This document shows, one piece after another, positions 8,400 through 16,483 of a stretch of 64,000 bases of DNA. The position numbers and the translations under genes were made by a program. Where the stretch lies: contig JANYDM010000095.1 in the NCBI GenBank assembly GCA_025363575.1, positions 1 through 64,000 of the forward strand, read 5' to 3'. The notes under the pieces are model-generated. The model did not search any database. It was given only the letters and a program-made list of their open reading frames with translations, and was not told where the DNA came from. Numbering within the stretch: the first letter of the stretch is position 1; the number at the start of each line of letters is the position of its first letter. This DNA is from Betaproteobacteria bacterium (GTDB taxonomy: Bacteria; Pseudomonadota; Gammaproteobacteria; Burkholderiales; SG8-41).

Positions 8400-9341
8400 C
8401 TAGTTCTTGATTTGATAACGCCGTTCAGGCGGCGTGCCTGCAGCGTAGTGGTTTGTTTCCAGAGCGGGAACGGAGACTTCGTTGCAGACCTTGCGCACGC
8501 TGAACGCTTCCAGCGGCGGCTTCCAGCCTGTTTTCAACTCGCACACCACTTCGACGCAGCTGATCTGCTTGAGCCACGAGCAGACTTTGACGTCGGAGCC
8601 GTCGGCTTTCTTGATTTCGGTCAGGAACGGCGCGCCTTCGTAGTACGGCTTGTTGGTGCCGGCTTCCGAATTGACGTCCTGCAGGACGGTATAGAAACTG
8701 CCGTTCACCCGCAGAAATCCCAGCACCTTTTCCATGAAGAGCGACAGGTCGACCGCGTAGGAAAAGCCGCCGATCACGTCGGTGATGAGCCGGAACTGAC
8801 CGAGCTCGTTCAAGGAATATTCGCGCAACCGGCGGCTGTACAGGTACTGCGCCTGATCCGGTTCCAGCGCCGCCGCCGATTTGAGCCAGCCGGGTGTGCG
8901 GCGGTCTTCGATCGACATCGCAACGGTTCGCGCTTTTTTGCCGCGGCGCGCGCGGTCATCCCAGTGCGAAATATCGTAAGCGGGGCTGTAGTAATCCAGT
9001 ATTGCATTGCCTTCGCCGGCGCCGATGTCAAGCCAGCGGTCCTGCGGCGCGAGGGCCGCGAGACTCGCGTCGAAGCCTGCAGCCAGCGCCCGGGCGTAGT
9101 CGTCCAGCGATCTGTTCACGGTGTAGTTCTCGTCGCGCTTCGCCTGATAGATGCTTTCCTGCTTGACGATTTCCTCGGCGATTCCCGGGGTGAATTTTTG
9201 CTGGGCCTGTGCGTCGTCCGGTCGCGGCGCGAGCATAACGATCAGCGCGAGGCTGGACAGTGCGGTCTTGTTCAAAGTTCTCCTCGGTCCTGGTTCCGGG
9301 CGCATCGATGCGGCGCCTTTGTCAACGGGCACTGCCTGCAT
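8400..9341 (-). CDS. Putative exported protein with SAM-methyltransferase-like fold
   Basis: I do not recognise a named gene. The 313-aa product begins with a basic stretch and a hydrophobic run (about residues 25-47, TALSSLALIVMLAP then an AQAQQ cleavage-like site), which looks like a signal peptide. From about residue 100 it has a class I methyltransferase motif I, WLDIGAGEGNAI. Further on, QFRLITDVIGGFSYAVDLS and a GSFYTVL strand resemble post-motif regions. An alternative start is ATG 9305, still before the signal. An exported methyltransferase-like protein is unusual because SAM is cytosolic. It may have lost or changed activity. Confidence 0.65.
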   Translation of the reverse strand: MQAVPVDKGAASMRPEPGPRRTLNKTALSSLALIVMLAPRPDDAQAQQKFTPGIAEEIVKQESIYQAKRDENYTVNRSLDDYARALAAGFDASLAALAPQDRWLDIGAGEGNAILDYYSPAYDISHWDDRARRGKKARTVAMSIEDRRTPGWLKSAAALEPDQAQYLYSRRLREYSLNELGQFRLITDVIGGFSYAVDLSLFMEKVLGFLRVNGSFYTVLQDVNSEAGTNKPYYEGAPFLTEIKKADGSDVKVCSWLKQISCVEVVCELKTGWKPPLEAFSVRKVCNEVSVPALETNHYAAGTPPERRYQIKN

Positions 9342-9416
9342 TTGAAATGATACACAGGTCGAGGTTCCGCGGGAAAGCGCGACCGGCTGCCGCCCTTTAG
9401 AAAAAAGTGATAACAG

Positions 9417-10334
9417 TCACTTCTTTTTTGCACCGAAAAGTCTGGCGCTGCCCGGCGCTTCGACGAAGCTTGCCCACGCATAATCATATTTTCCGGTGAT
9501 GCCCAGGCTGAAGGCGGCGGCAGTCAACGCGCTGACGAAACTGATCTGCAGCTCCTCAGTAGCGCGTTCAGAATCGGAAGGATACTGCGCGTCTTCGTGC
9601 GCGGCGTCCTTAATGGAGATTTCCGCGATGCCGCTGCGGATGTAGCGAAAAAAGTAATCGCGGTCGTTCGCAGCCGACACATGCGGGTCGGCGCCGAGCA
9701 CGATGACGGGCTTGCCGATCCGGCGCAGAAAATTCGGCAGCTCGGGGCCGATGCCCGCGGGATCGAGCAGGATGCCGCCGATGGCGGGCGCGCCTTCAGC
9801 CAGCGCGATGGCCACCGCCGAACCGCCGTACGAATGGCCGGCGAGCACGATGCGGCCAGCGTCTATCCGCCGGTCGAGCATTTCCGGCGCCCGGTAAATG
9901 GCCGCCGCAATTCTTGCGAGCGTCTTGCCGTTCTCAAGCCAGGGCCCTTCCCTGGGCAATTGCACGGTAAGGCAATGTATACCCCACGTCGCAAGGTGCA
10001 GGCACTGAAATGCGTGATCGTCTTTCGAACTGTCGAGACCGTGAAGCAGAATGACCAGCGGCGCTTTTTCCGCTGGCGCGCTCAAATACAGGTCTGTGCT
10101 GACGTGTTCGCCCGGCGCCAGCGTCAGGACATGGTTCTCATGCGTCGTCACGGTAAACGGCCCGCGCATCCTGAATTGGTCGAGGTCCGCCTTGTGCTCG
10201 ACCAAATAGCGGTCGAGTTCGGCGACGCTGGCGGGGCGCAACGACGTGATTCCGGTGTGCGGCAAGCGCGTGCAGCCGTCGAGCAGCGCAAGCCACACGA
10301 CCGCAAGCAGGGTGCAACGTACGAGTGTCGTCAA
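9417..10334 (-). CDS. Alpha/beta hydrolase, probable exported or lipid-anchored
   Basis: A 305-aa alpha/beta hydrolase. The N-terminus has a hydrophobic segment ending LALLDGC, a possible though poor lipobox, so the protein probably acts in the envelope. The oxyanion region VILLHGLDSS, the nucleophile elbow GHSYGG and a late His in AAHEDAQ fit a Ser-Asp-His triad. It resembles PET-hydrolase/chlorophyllase-like dienelactone-type hydrolases only in general layout. It lies on the same strand as the methyltransferase-like gene, 75 bases upstream, and may be cotranscribed. Substrate unknown. Confidence 0.75.
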   Translation of the reverse strand: MTTLVRCTLLAVVWLALLDGCTRLPHTGITSLRPASVAELDRYLVEHKADLDQFRMRGPFTVTTHENHVLTLAPGEHVSTDLYLSAPAEKAPLVILLHGLDSSKDDHAFQCLHLATWGIHCLTVQLPREGPWLENGKTLARIAAAIYRAPEMLDRRIDAGRIVLAGHSYGGSAVAIALAEGAPAIGGILLDPAGIGPELPNFLRRIGKPVIVLGADPHVSAANDRDYFFRYIRSGIAEISIKDAAHEDAQYPSDSERATEELQISFVSALTAAAFSLGITGKYDYAWASFVEAPGSARLFGAKKK

Positions 10335-10494
10335 TTCCGGTTGCCGGTTTTACGTCTGACCCGATAATACGACATCCCGCAGCTTCGACCGGCGGCAAAT
10401 TAAGCGGCGCGCGTGTGGAAAAAGTCGCGCGGCAACGGGCGGTCGAGCAGGTAAAATCTGGTCGCATAAGACCGCTTCTGGGAGGGAAATTCGC

Positions 10495-11490
10495 ATGAAT
10501 GCTCGACGCAGACTTGTGCTCGCACTGGGGGCGGGCGCGCTCACGGCGCCGTGGGTCGCAATCGCCCAACCGAAAGGGCGCGTATACCGCGTCGGCCTGC
10601 TCGCGGCCGGTAGCCAGCTCAACAGCATCAATCTCTACGACGCGTTTGCAAACGGGTTGAGGGACCTCGGTTACGTCGAGGGAAAGAACCTCGTGCTCGA
10701 GCGCCGTTTTGCCGGCGGCAAGCTCGACACGCTGCCGGCGCTGGCGACTGAGCTGGCGGTGAAAAAGCTCGATGTGATTTTCGCACCAGGCAGCCCGGCG
10801 GTGCGCGCGGTCAAAGAAGCGGCGGAGAGCACACCCATAGTATTTGCGGTGGTCAACGATCCGGTCGAGCGCGGCTTCGTCGCGAGCCTCACCAAGCCCG
10901 GCGGCCGCATTACCGGCGTCACCAGCGTCGAGCGCGGATTGAGCGTGACACGCCTGCATCTGCTCAAAGAGGCGTTTCCGCGGATTTCGCACGTCGTGGT
11001 CGCCATTGCGCGCGAGCCGAGCGTCGCCGGCCAGGTTGCCGCGCAAATCGGCGAAGTCACGCAGGCGGCGAAAACCAACGGCATGCAGGTGCTCGCAATG
11101 GAAATCCGCAGCCGCAATTCGTTCGGCGATGCGAGCGAGGTGTTGCGCAAGTGGCGCGCCGACGGCATGAGCTGCCTGGACAGCGCCGGCAATTTCTACA
11201 ATCGCGATGTGCTGACGGATTTCGCCGCGAAAACGAGGCTGCCCGCGATCTACACCAGTCGCGAATACGTCGACGCGGGCGGCCTCATGAGCTATGGCGC
11301 CAACGCCGAAGCGAACTACCGGCGCGCGGCGGGTTATGTCGACAAGATTCTGAAAGGCGCGCAGCCCGCCGACCTGCCGGTCGAAACGCCGACGAAATTC
11401 GAGCTCGCGCTCAATGGCAAGACGGCGAAAGCGCTGGGCATCACGTTCCCGTCGGGAATACTGGAGAAAGCGGACCGCATCATCGAGTAA
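10495..11490 (+). CDS. ABC transporter substrate-binding protein (TrpX/YtrF-like, ABC_sub_bind)
   Basis: A periplasmic binding protein of 331 aa of the family that includes tryptophan/tyrosine binders. It has an N-terminal signal with an RRRL start that could use Tat, an AIAQ cleavage site, VYRVGLLAAGS, GLRDLGYVEGKNL, GSPAVRAVKEA and a C-terminal PTKFELALNGKTAKALG, which is highly typical of the family. GGAGGG precedes the ATG. No permease or ATPase gene accompanies it, so it is an orphan receptor like the Bug proteins around it. Confidence 0.88.
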   Translation: MNARRRLVLALGAGALTAPWVAIAQPKGRVYRVGLLAAGSQLNSINLYDAFANGLRDLGYVEGKNLVLERRFAGGKLDTLPALATELAVKKLDVIFAPGSPAVRAVKEAAESTPIVFAVVNDPVERGFVASLTKPGGRITGVTSVERGLSVTRLHLLKEAFPRISHVVVAIAREPSVAGQVAAQIGEVTQAAKTNGMQVLAMEIRSRNSFGDASEVLRKWRADGMSCLDSAGNFYNRDVLTDFAAKTRLPAIYTSREYVDAGGLMSYGANAEANYRRAAGYVDKILKGAQPADLPVETPTKFELALNGKTAKALGITFPSGILEKADRIIE

Positions 11491-11564
11491 TTTCGCGCTG
11501 CTGCGCGCGCGCGGGCCGGTGCCATAGAATGTCGGCATCAGGATAAACCCCGGCGCTGCAAGCC

Positions 11565-12197
11565 ATGCTCGATTGGGCCGAATACACGAAGTTTTTTCTG
11601 GCGCTGCTGGTCATCGTCAATCCGGTCGGCGCCGTGCCGCTGTTCGTCAGCATGACAGCGCAGAATTCAGCCGCCGAACGGCGGCGCATTGCGCGCGTGG
11701 CCAGCAGCGCGGTCGCTATCGTGCTCATCGTCGTGGCCATCGGCGGCCAGCCGCTGCTCGCTTTTTTCGGCATCTCGATCCCGTCGTTCAAGGTCGGCGG
11801 CGCAATCCTGATCCTGCTGCTCGCGATTTCGATGATGCACGCGGCGCCGACCGGCGAAAAACAAACGCCGGAAGAAGCGCGCGAGGCTGAGGACAAAGAG
11901 AGCATCGCGGTAGTGCCGCTGGCGATCCCGCTGCTGGCGGGCCCCGGCGCGATGTCGACGACGATCATATTCGCGACCGGGCGCTCTTCGCTGAGCCATA
12001 TTTGCGTCATCATCATTACATGCCTGCTCGTATCGCTGACGACGTGGGCGGCATTGCGCGCGGCTACACCGGTGAGTCGGTGGCTGGGCAGGACCGGCGT
12101 CAATATCGCGATCCGCATCATGGGCCTGCTGCTCGCGGCGGTCGCGGTGGAGATTTTTACGAGCGGCATTCTCGTGCTGCTGCCGGGTTTGCGCTGA
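11565..12197 (+). CDS. MarC family integral membrane protein
   Basis: A 210-aa inner-membrane protein of the MarC (UPF0056) family with about six hydrophobic segments. It begins YTKFFLALLVIVNPVGAVP, a typical N-terminal signature (PVG), and carries FFGISIPSFKVGGAILIL and a central LAIPLLAGPGAMST. The family's function is unsettled, and an antibiotic-resistance role was withdrawn for E. coli MarC. It stands alone, with the MFS gene starting about 115 bases downstream. Confidence 0.9.
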   Translation: MLDWAEYTKFFLALLVIVNPVGAVPLFVSMTAQNSAAERRRIARVASSAVAIVLIVVAIGGQPLLAFFGISIPSFKVGGAILILLLAISMMHAAPTGEKQTPEEAREAEDKESIAVVPLAIPLLAGPGAMSTTIIFATGRSSLSHICVIIITCLLVSLTTWAALRAATPVSRWLGRTGVNIAIRIMGLLLAAVAVEIFTSGILVLLPGLR

Positions 12198-12312
12198 CCG
12201 TTGGTTCGTAATGGGGAAGCCGCGCGCAATGCGCTAAAATGCGCGTTGAATTCGCCGCGTCCGCTCGCCGCTTTTCCTTCATTGACGTGGCGCATACATT
12301 CCGCAGATTGTG

Positions 12313-13455
12313 ATGCCGCTTTATCTGACTTTTGCCTTTGCGTTCCTCGGCTTCACGTGCATTTCCGCCGCGCGCGTTGTGCTGTCGCTGTTCGCGCTCG
12401 ATCTCGGCGCGCAACCGCTCGCCGTCGGCGTGCTCGTCGCGATGTTCTACGCGTGCCCGCTGCTGCTGTCGTGGCCGATAGGCGCGTTGTCCGACCGCGT
12501 GACGCCGCGCTGGCCGCTTTTGTTCGCTTCCATTTGCGGCGTGTGCGGCATGACCGCGCCGTATTTCTCGCACACGATGGGAGCGTTGTACTTCGCCGCC
12601 ATCATGAGCGGCCTCGCGCTCGCCATCCTGCACGTGCTGGCGCAGAATCTCGTCGGCCTCATGAGCAAGCCTGAAGAGCGCGCGCGCAACTTCAGCAACT
12701 TCAGCATGATAGGGGCGGCGACCAATTTCGTCGGCCCGCTCGTGGCCGGGCTTGCCATTGACCATACCGGCCACGCGACCTCAACTCTGTTCGTCGTCGC
12801 CATCTGGATTGCAGCCGGCATCCTGATGCTGGCGCGCGGAAAGATCCTGCCCGAGAACAAGCGCTATGCAGGCCCGCCGACGCACATTCTTGACACGCTG
12901 GCAAACCGGCAGATCTGGCGCACGCTGACAACGAGCAGCCTCGCGCAGCTTGGCACCGATCTTTTTCAGTTCTATCTTCCCATCCACGGTCATTCTGTCG
13001 GGATGTCGGCGACCGCCATCGGCATCGTGCTGTCGGCTTTCGCGGTCGCGTTGTTCGCGGTTCGCAGCGTACTCACACGACTGGTCGCAAGATACGGCGA
13101 GGAAAGGTTGCTGGCTTATTCGTTTTACGTCGGCGCCGCGGCGTTTGCGCTGGTGCCGTTCTGCCACAGCGCGCTGCCGCTCACGCTGGTGTCTTTCATA
13201 TTCGGCCTCGGCATGGGCTGCGGGCAGCCCGTCACTTTGATGCTGATGTTCAGCCATTCCTTGCAGGGCCGCACGGGCGAAACGCTGGGGCTGCGTCTGA
13301 CCTTCAACAACCTGATGCGCGTGATCGGGCCTGTGCTGTTCGGTTCCGTCGGTTCGGTGCTCGGCCTGTTCGGGGTATTCTGGATCAACGCTTTGGTCAT
13401 GGGCGCCGGTGGCGTGCTCGCGCTGCCGCAGAAAAATGGTCCGCATAATCCTTAA
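12313..13455 (+). CDS. Major facilitator superfamily transporter
   Basis: A 12-helix MFS permease of 380 aa. Helix 1 starts MPLYLTFAFAFLGF. A loop 2-3 motif of the MFS type is seen in GALSDRVTPRWPLL, and the second half has ARYGEERLLAYSF and GLGMGCGQPVTLML. GTG 12310 is an adjacent alternative start. No substrate can be assigned. The next gene, a Bug receptor, starts 22 bases after this one ends, so the two could form an uptake or export unit, although Bug proteins are not known to serve MFS carriers. Confidence 0.85.
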   Translation: MPLYLTFAFAFLGFTCISAARVVLSLFALDLGAQPLAVGVLVAMFYACPLLLSWPIGALSDRVTPRWPLLFASICGVCGMTAPYFSHTMGALYFAAIMSGLALAILHVLAQNLVGLMSKPEERARNFSNFSMIGAATNFVGPLVAGLAIDHTGHATSTLFVVAIWIAAGILMLARGKILPENKRYAGPPTHILDTLANRQIWRTLTTSSLAQLGTDLFQFYLPIHGHSVGMSATAIGIVLSAFAVALFAVRSVLTRLVARYGEERLLAYSFYVGAAAFALVPFCHSALPLTLVSFIFGLGMGCGQPVTLMLMFSHSLQGRTGETLGLRLTFNNLMRVIGPVLFGSVGSVLGLFGVFWINALVMGAGGVLALPQKNGPHNP

Positions 13456-13477
13456 AGCGGTTCACCAGGACGCAGCT

Positions 13478-14434
13478 ATGCATAGAGCAATTTTAAAAGT
13501 CCTGGCCATCGTTGTGCTCGCCACGGGCGCCCGCGCGCAGAGCTATCCGCAAAAACCGGTCCGCTTGATATTGCCGGTGCCCCCCGGCGGTGTCGCCGAT
13601 GTAATTGCGCGGCCGCTCGCGCAAAAGTTGACGCAAAACCTCGGCCAGCCGGTGGTGCTCGACAACCGGCCCGGCGCCACCGGCGCCATCGGGCTCGGTT
13701 TGGTCGCCAAGGCGGCGCCCGACGGCTACACGCTGCTGTGGGGCTCGACCAATACTTTATGCATGGGTACCGTGCTTTACGCAAAGACGCCGCCGATCGA
13801 CGATTACGCTGCCATCACGCCGGTGATCATTTTTCATAACGTGCTCGTGGTCAATCTCGCGCTGCCGGTGAAGTCGACAGCGGAGCTGATCGAATATGCG
13901 AAAGCGCGTCCCGAAGATCTCAAGTTCGCATCGTCGGGCGACGGCAGCACCAACCACCTGACCGCGGCGCTGTTCCAGTCGCTGACGAAAACAAAAATCA
14001 CGCACGTGCCGTACAAGGGCGGCGGCCCGGCGCTGATCGACGTGCTCGGCGGCCACGTGCAGGCGATGTTCGCGACGGTGCCGTCCACTGTTACTTATAT
14101 CAGGGACGGCCGCTTGAAAGCGCTCGTGGTGACGAGCGAGAAACGCGAGCTGGCTTTGCCGAACGTCCCCGCCGCAGCCGAGGCGGGCTTGCCCGGCCTC
14201 ATCGTATCGACCTGGAACGGAGTGCTGGCGCCGGCGCAGACGCCGCGCAATATCGTTGCCAGGCTCAACGCCGAGATCACGAAAATCGCGCACACGCCGG
14301 AAATGGTCGAGCGCTACGCCGCGCAAGCCGCCGAGGTTTATACGACGACGCCGGAGCAATTCGCGGCGATCGTGCGCAGCGATTTTGCAAAGTGGAGCAA
14401 GGTGGCCAAGGATATAGGCTTGCGTTCGAACTAA
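13478..14434 (+). CDS. Bug/TctC family receptor
   Basis: A periplasmic receptor of 318 aa from the ATG at 13478; an upstream extension overlaps the MFS gene and is not family-like. It has a signal peptide ending GARAQ, then SYPQKPVRLILP, VVLDNRPGATG, PDGYT and HVPYKGGG. It lies on the same strand as, and 22 bases after, the MFS gene, and converges on a second Bug gene across a large inverted repeat. The ligand is unknown. Confidence 0.9.
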   Translation: MHRAILKVLAIVVLATGARAQSYPQKPVRLILPVPPGGVADVIARPLAQKLTQNLGQPVVLDNRPGATGAIGLGLVAKAAPDGYTLLWGSTNTLCMGTVLYAKTPPIDDYAAITPVIIFHNVLVVNLALPVKSTAELIEYAKARPEDLKFASSGDGSTNHLTAALFQSLTKTKITHVPYKGGGPALIDVLGGHVQAMFATVPSTVTYIRDGRLKALVVTSEKRELALPNVPAAAEAGLPGLIVSTWNGVLAPAQTPRNIVARLNAEITKIAHTPEMVERYAAQAAEVYTTTPEQFAAIVRSDFAKWSKVAKDIGLRSN

Positions 14435-14443
14435 GAAGAATTC

Positions 14444-14537
14444 GAGCCGCCGATAAACGCAGATAAAACCAAAACCTGTCTGAGAATTATCTTGTGCTTT
14501 TGATCTATCTGCGTTTATCGGCGTTTATCGGCGGCTC
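14444..14537. terminator. Large inverted repeat between two convergent Bug genes
   Basis: Arms GAGCCGCCGATAAACGC (14444-14460) and its exact complement (14521-14537) enclose about 60 bases, with extra nested copies of GCGTTTATCGGC. This is the same repeat family as at 8295 and 27868, with a CCGATAA variant of CAGATAA. Its place between convergent genes fits a bidirectional terminator. Confidence 0.6.
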
Positions 14538-14551
14538 ACCGCTCTAATTTC

Positions 14552-15544
14552 CTAGTTAGCTTTAATGCTTTGCTTGCGAATCAGGTTGCCCCACTTGGTG
14601 CGCTCGGCGGCGAGGAAGGCGCGGAATTCCGTCGCCGGGCCACCGATGATGTCCGCGCCGAGCTCGGTCAGCTGTGTTCGATACTCCGGATCCTGCAATG
14701 TTTCGTTGATCGCGCGGTTGAGCAATGCAACCATCGCTCCCGGAGTTTTCGCTGGCACGAGCACGCCGTGGGCGATGACTGACTCGAAACCGCGCAGGCC
14801 GCCTTCCTGGAAAGTCGGAACATCAGGCAGTACCGCCGCACGCCGCGGGCTGGCGATTGCAATTGCGCGCACGCGGCCACCGCGAATATGGCCGATCGCC
14901 GTCGCTGTCGCGTCGAACAGCAGCTGGACTTCGCCGCCGATCAGCGCCGTGACCGCGGGCGCGCCGCCGCGGTAGGGTACATGCCGAATATCGATGCCGG
15001 CGGCATCTATGAGCAACTCCCCCGCGAGATGGATGGATGTCCCGGCACCGCCCGATGCGAAATTCAGCACGCCGGGCTTCGCTTTCGCGAGCGCGATCAG
15101 TTCCGGCAACGTGGCGGGCACTTGCGTGAGGTTCGCGAGCAGCACGTGCGGCATTTTGCTCAGCAGCACGACCGGCGTGAAATCGCGGTCGGCATTGAAC
15201 GGCAGCTTCGGATAAAGCAGCGGGTTGACTGCGAGCACTGGATGCGCCGCGAACAGCAGCGAATAGCCGTTGGGCGTCGCGTCTGCAATCGCGGCCGCCG
15301 CGACATTGCCGGCCCCGCCCGAACGATTCTCCACGACGACCGGCTGTTGCCACATCCGGCTCAAGCGTTCGGCGAGACGACGCGCATTGACATCGGCCGC
15401 GCCGCCGGGCGGCGTTGCTGCGACTATGCGTACCGGCTGCGTCGGAAAATTCTGTGCGGCGGATGTCGTCGCCCAGAGCGGCGAAATGAACACGCAAGCG
15501 ACGGCTGAAAGAAGCTGCGGTGGAATACGCAGGCAAGTGCTCAT
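14552..15544 (-). CDS. Bug/TctC family receptor
   Basis: A 330-aa periplasmic receptor with a signal peptide ending TSAAQ, then NFPTQPVRIVAATPPGG, VVVENRSGGAGN, NGYSLL in place of the usual DGYT, and HVPYRGG. The substituted PDGYT and YKG positions (PNGYS, YRG) mark it as one of the more diverged Bug members here. It is divergent from the SDR gene at 15658, which suggests shared regulation from the 113-base gap. Confidence 0.9.
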   Translation of the reverse strand: MSTCLRIPPQLLSAVACVFISPLWATTSAAQNFPTQPVRIVAATPPGGAADVNARRLAERLSRMWQQPVVVENRSGGAGNVAAAAIADATPNGYSLLFAAHPVLAVNPLLYPKLPFNADRDFTPVVLLSKMPHVLLANLTQVPATLPELIALAKAKPGVLNFASGGAGTSIHLAGELLIDAAGIDIRHVPYRGGAPAVTALIGGEVQLLFDATATAIGHIRGGRVRAIAIASPRRAAVLPDVPTFQEGGLRGFESVIAHGVLVPAKTPGAMVALLNRAINETLQDPEYRTQLTELGADIIGGPATEFRAFLAAERTKWGNLIRKQSIKAN

Positions 15545-15657
15545 GAACAGGTCTTCGGTTGATTTAACGCGGCTGGACCGCGTGCGCGGCCGTGCGTGCT
15601 TTGGTTTAGTATGCGGACTCTAATTTCACTTTACCAGAATCGTGGAGATGCAAAAGC

Positions 15658-16413
15658 ATGGACCTGCAACTGAAAGGACGCACCGCCATTGTCACGGGCG
15701 CAAGCCAGGGGCTCGGCCGCGCCATCGCGCTTGGCCTCGCCGCTGAAGGCGTGATAGTCGCGGCGGTCGCGCGCCGCATCAATCTGCTTGAGGAGCTCTC
15801 GGCGGAAATCGTCAACGCCGGCGGCGAGAAGCCGACGCTGATACAGGCCGATCTATATCCGGATGACGCTGCGGACCGTATTGCCGAAAGCGCGATGAAG
15901 GCGCTCGGCCGCGTCGATATCCTCGCCAATGCAGCCGGCGGTAGCCGGCCGCTGCCGGTCGGCGCATCGAAAGCCGAGTGGCTGGAGGGCCTGACGCTGA
16001 ACTTTTTCCGCTTGCGCGAGTTGACCGAAGCCGTGATGCCCGGCATGCAGAAAAACGGTTTCGGCCGCGTAATCAATCTGACCGGCACGCGCGAGCCGCG
16101 CAACCTGAATGCGGCGCACGCGGCCAAGGCTGCCGTTCATGTATGGTCGAAAGGATTGTCCAAGGTCGTCGCCAAAGACGGCGTCACCGTCAATTGCATA
16201 CAGCCCGGCAAATTGCGCAGCGAGCAGATCGACAAGCGCTGGCCGACCGCGGAAGCGCGTAAGGAGTGGGCAAAGAAAGAAGTGCCGATGGAGCGCATGG
16301 GCGAGCCGCACGAGCTCGCCGACCTCGCGGTGTTTCTGGCGTCGCCGCGCGCGAGCTACATCACGGGCAACATTGTTGCGTTCGACGGCGGGGCGCGGTT
16401 CTTTGCGTTTTAG
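15658..16413 (+). CDS. Short-chain dehydrogenase/reductase lacking the usual catalytic Tyr
   Basis: A 251-aa classical-SDR-length protein. The cofactor motif TGASQGLG (residues 14-21), NAAG and the C-terminal FDGG are present. In the active-site segment after INLTG, the expected YxxxK reads as NAAHAAKAA, so the position four residues before the Lys is Ala, not Tyr, and a His lies three before it. The usual Ser is a Thr-Gly. It may therefore use a different mechanism or be a non-catalytic member. It is followed by the MmgE/PrpD gene, on the same strand. Confidence 0.85.
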   Translation: MDLQLKGRTAIVTGASQGLGRAIALGLAAEGVIVAAVARRINLLEELSAEIVNAGGEKPTLIQADLYPDDAADRIAESAMKALGRVDILANAAGGSRPLPVGASKAEWLEGLTLNFFRLRELTEAVMPGMQKNGFGRVINLTGTREPRNLNAAHAAKAAVHVWSKGLSKVVAKDGVTVNCIQPGKLRSEQIDKRWPTAEARKEWAKKEVPMERMGEPHELADLAVFLASPRASYITGNIVAFDGGARFFAF

Positions 16414-16429
16414 CTACTCGCTGCCCCTC

Positions 16430-16465
16430 ACCCTGGCCCTACTCCCGCGAGCGGGGCGAGAGAAT
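16430..16465. repeat. REP-like CCCTCACCC...GAGCGGGG repeat
   Basis: GCCCCTCACCCTGGCCC followed by a short hairpin CTCCCGCGAGCGGGGCGAG. A related element in the opposite orientation lies at 26687-26729. Repeats of this kind are scattered through proteobacterial genomes; here the element sits between the SDR and the MmgE/PrpD gene and may reduce read-through. Confidence 0.55.
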
Positions 16466-16483
16466 TTTCAAGGTATCGCCTAG

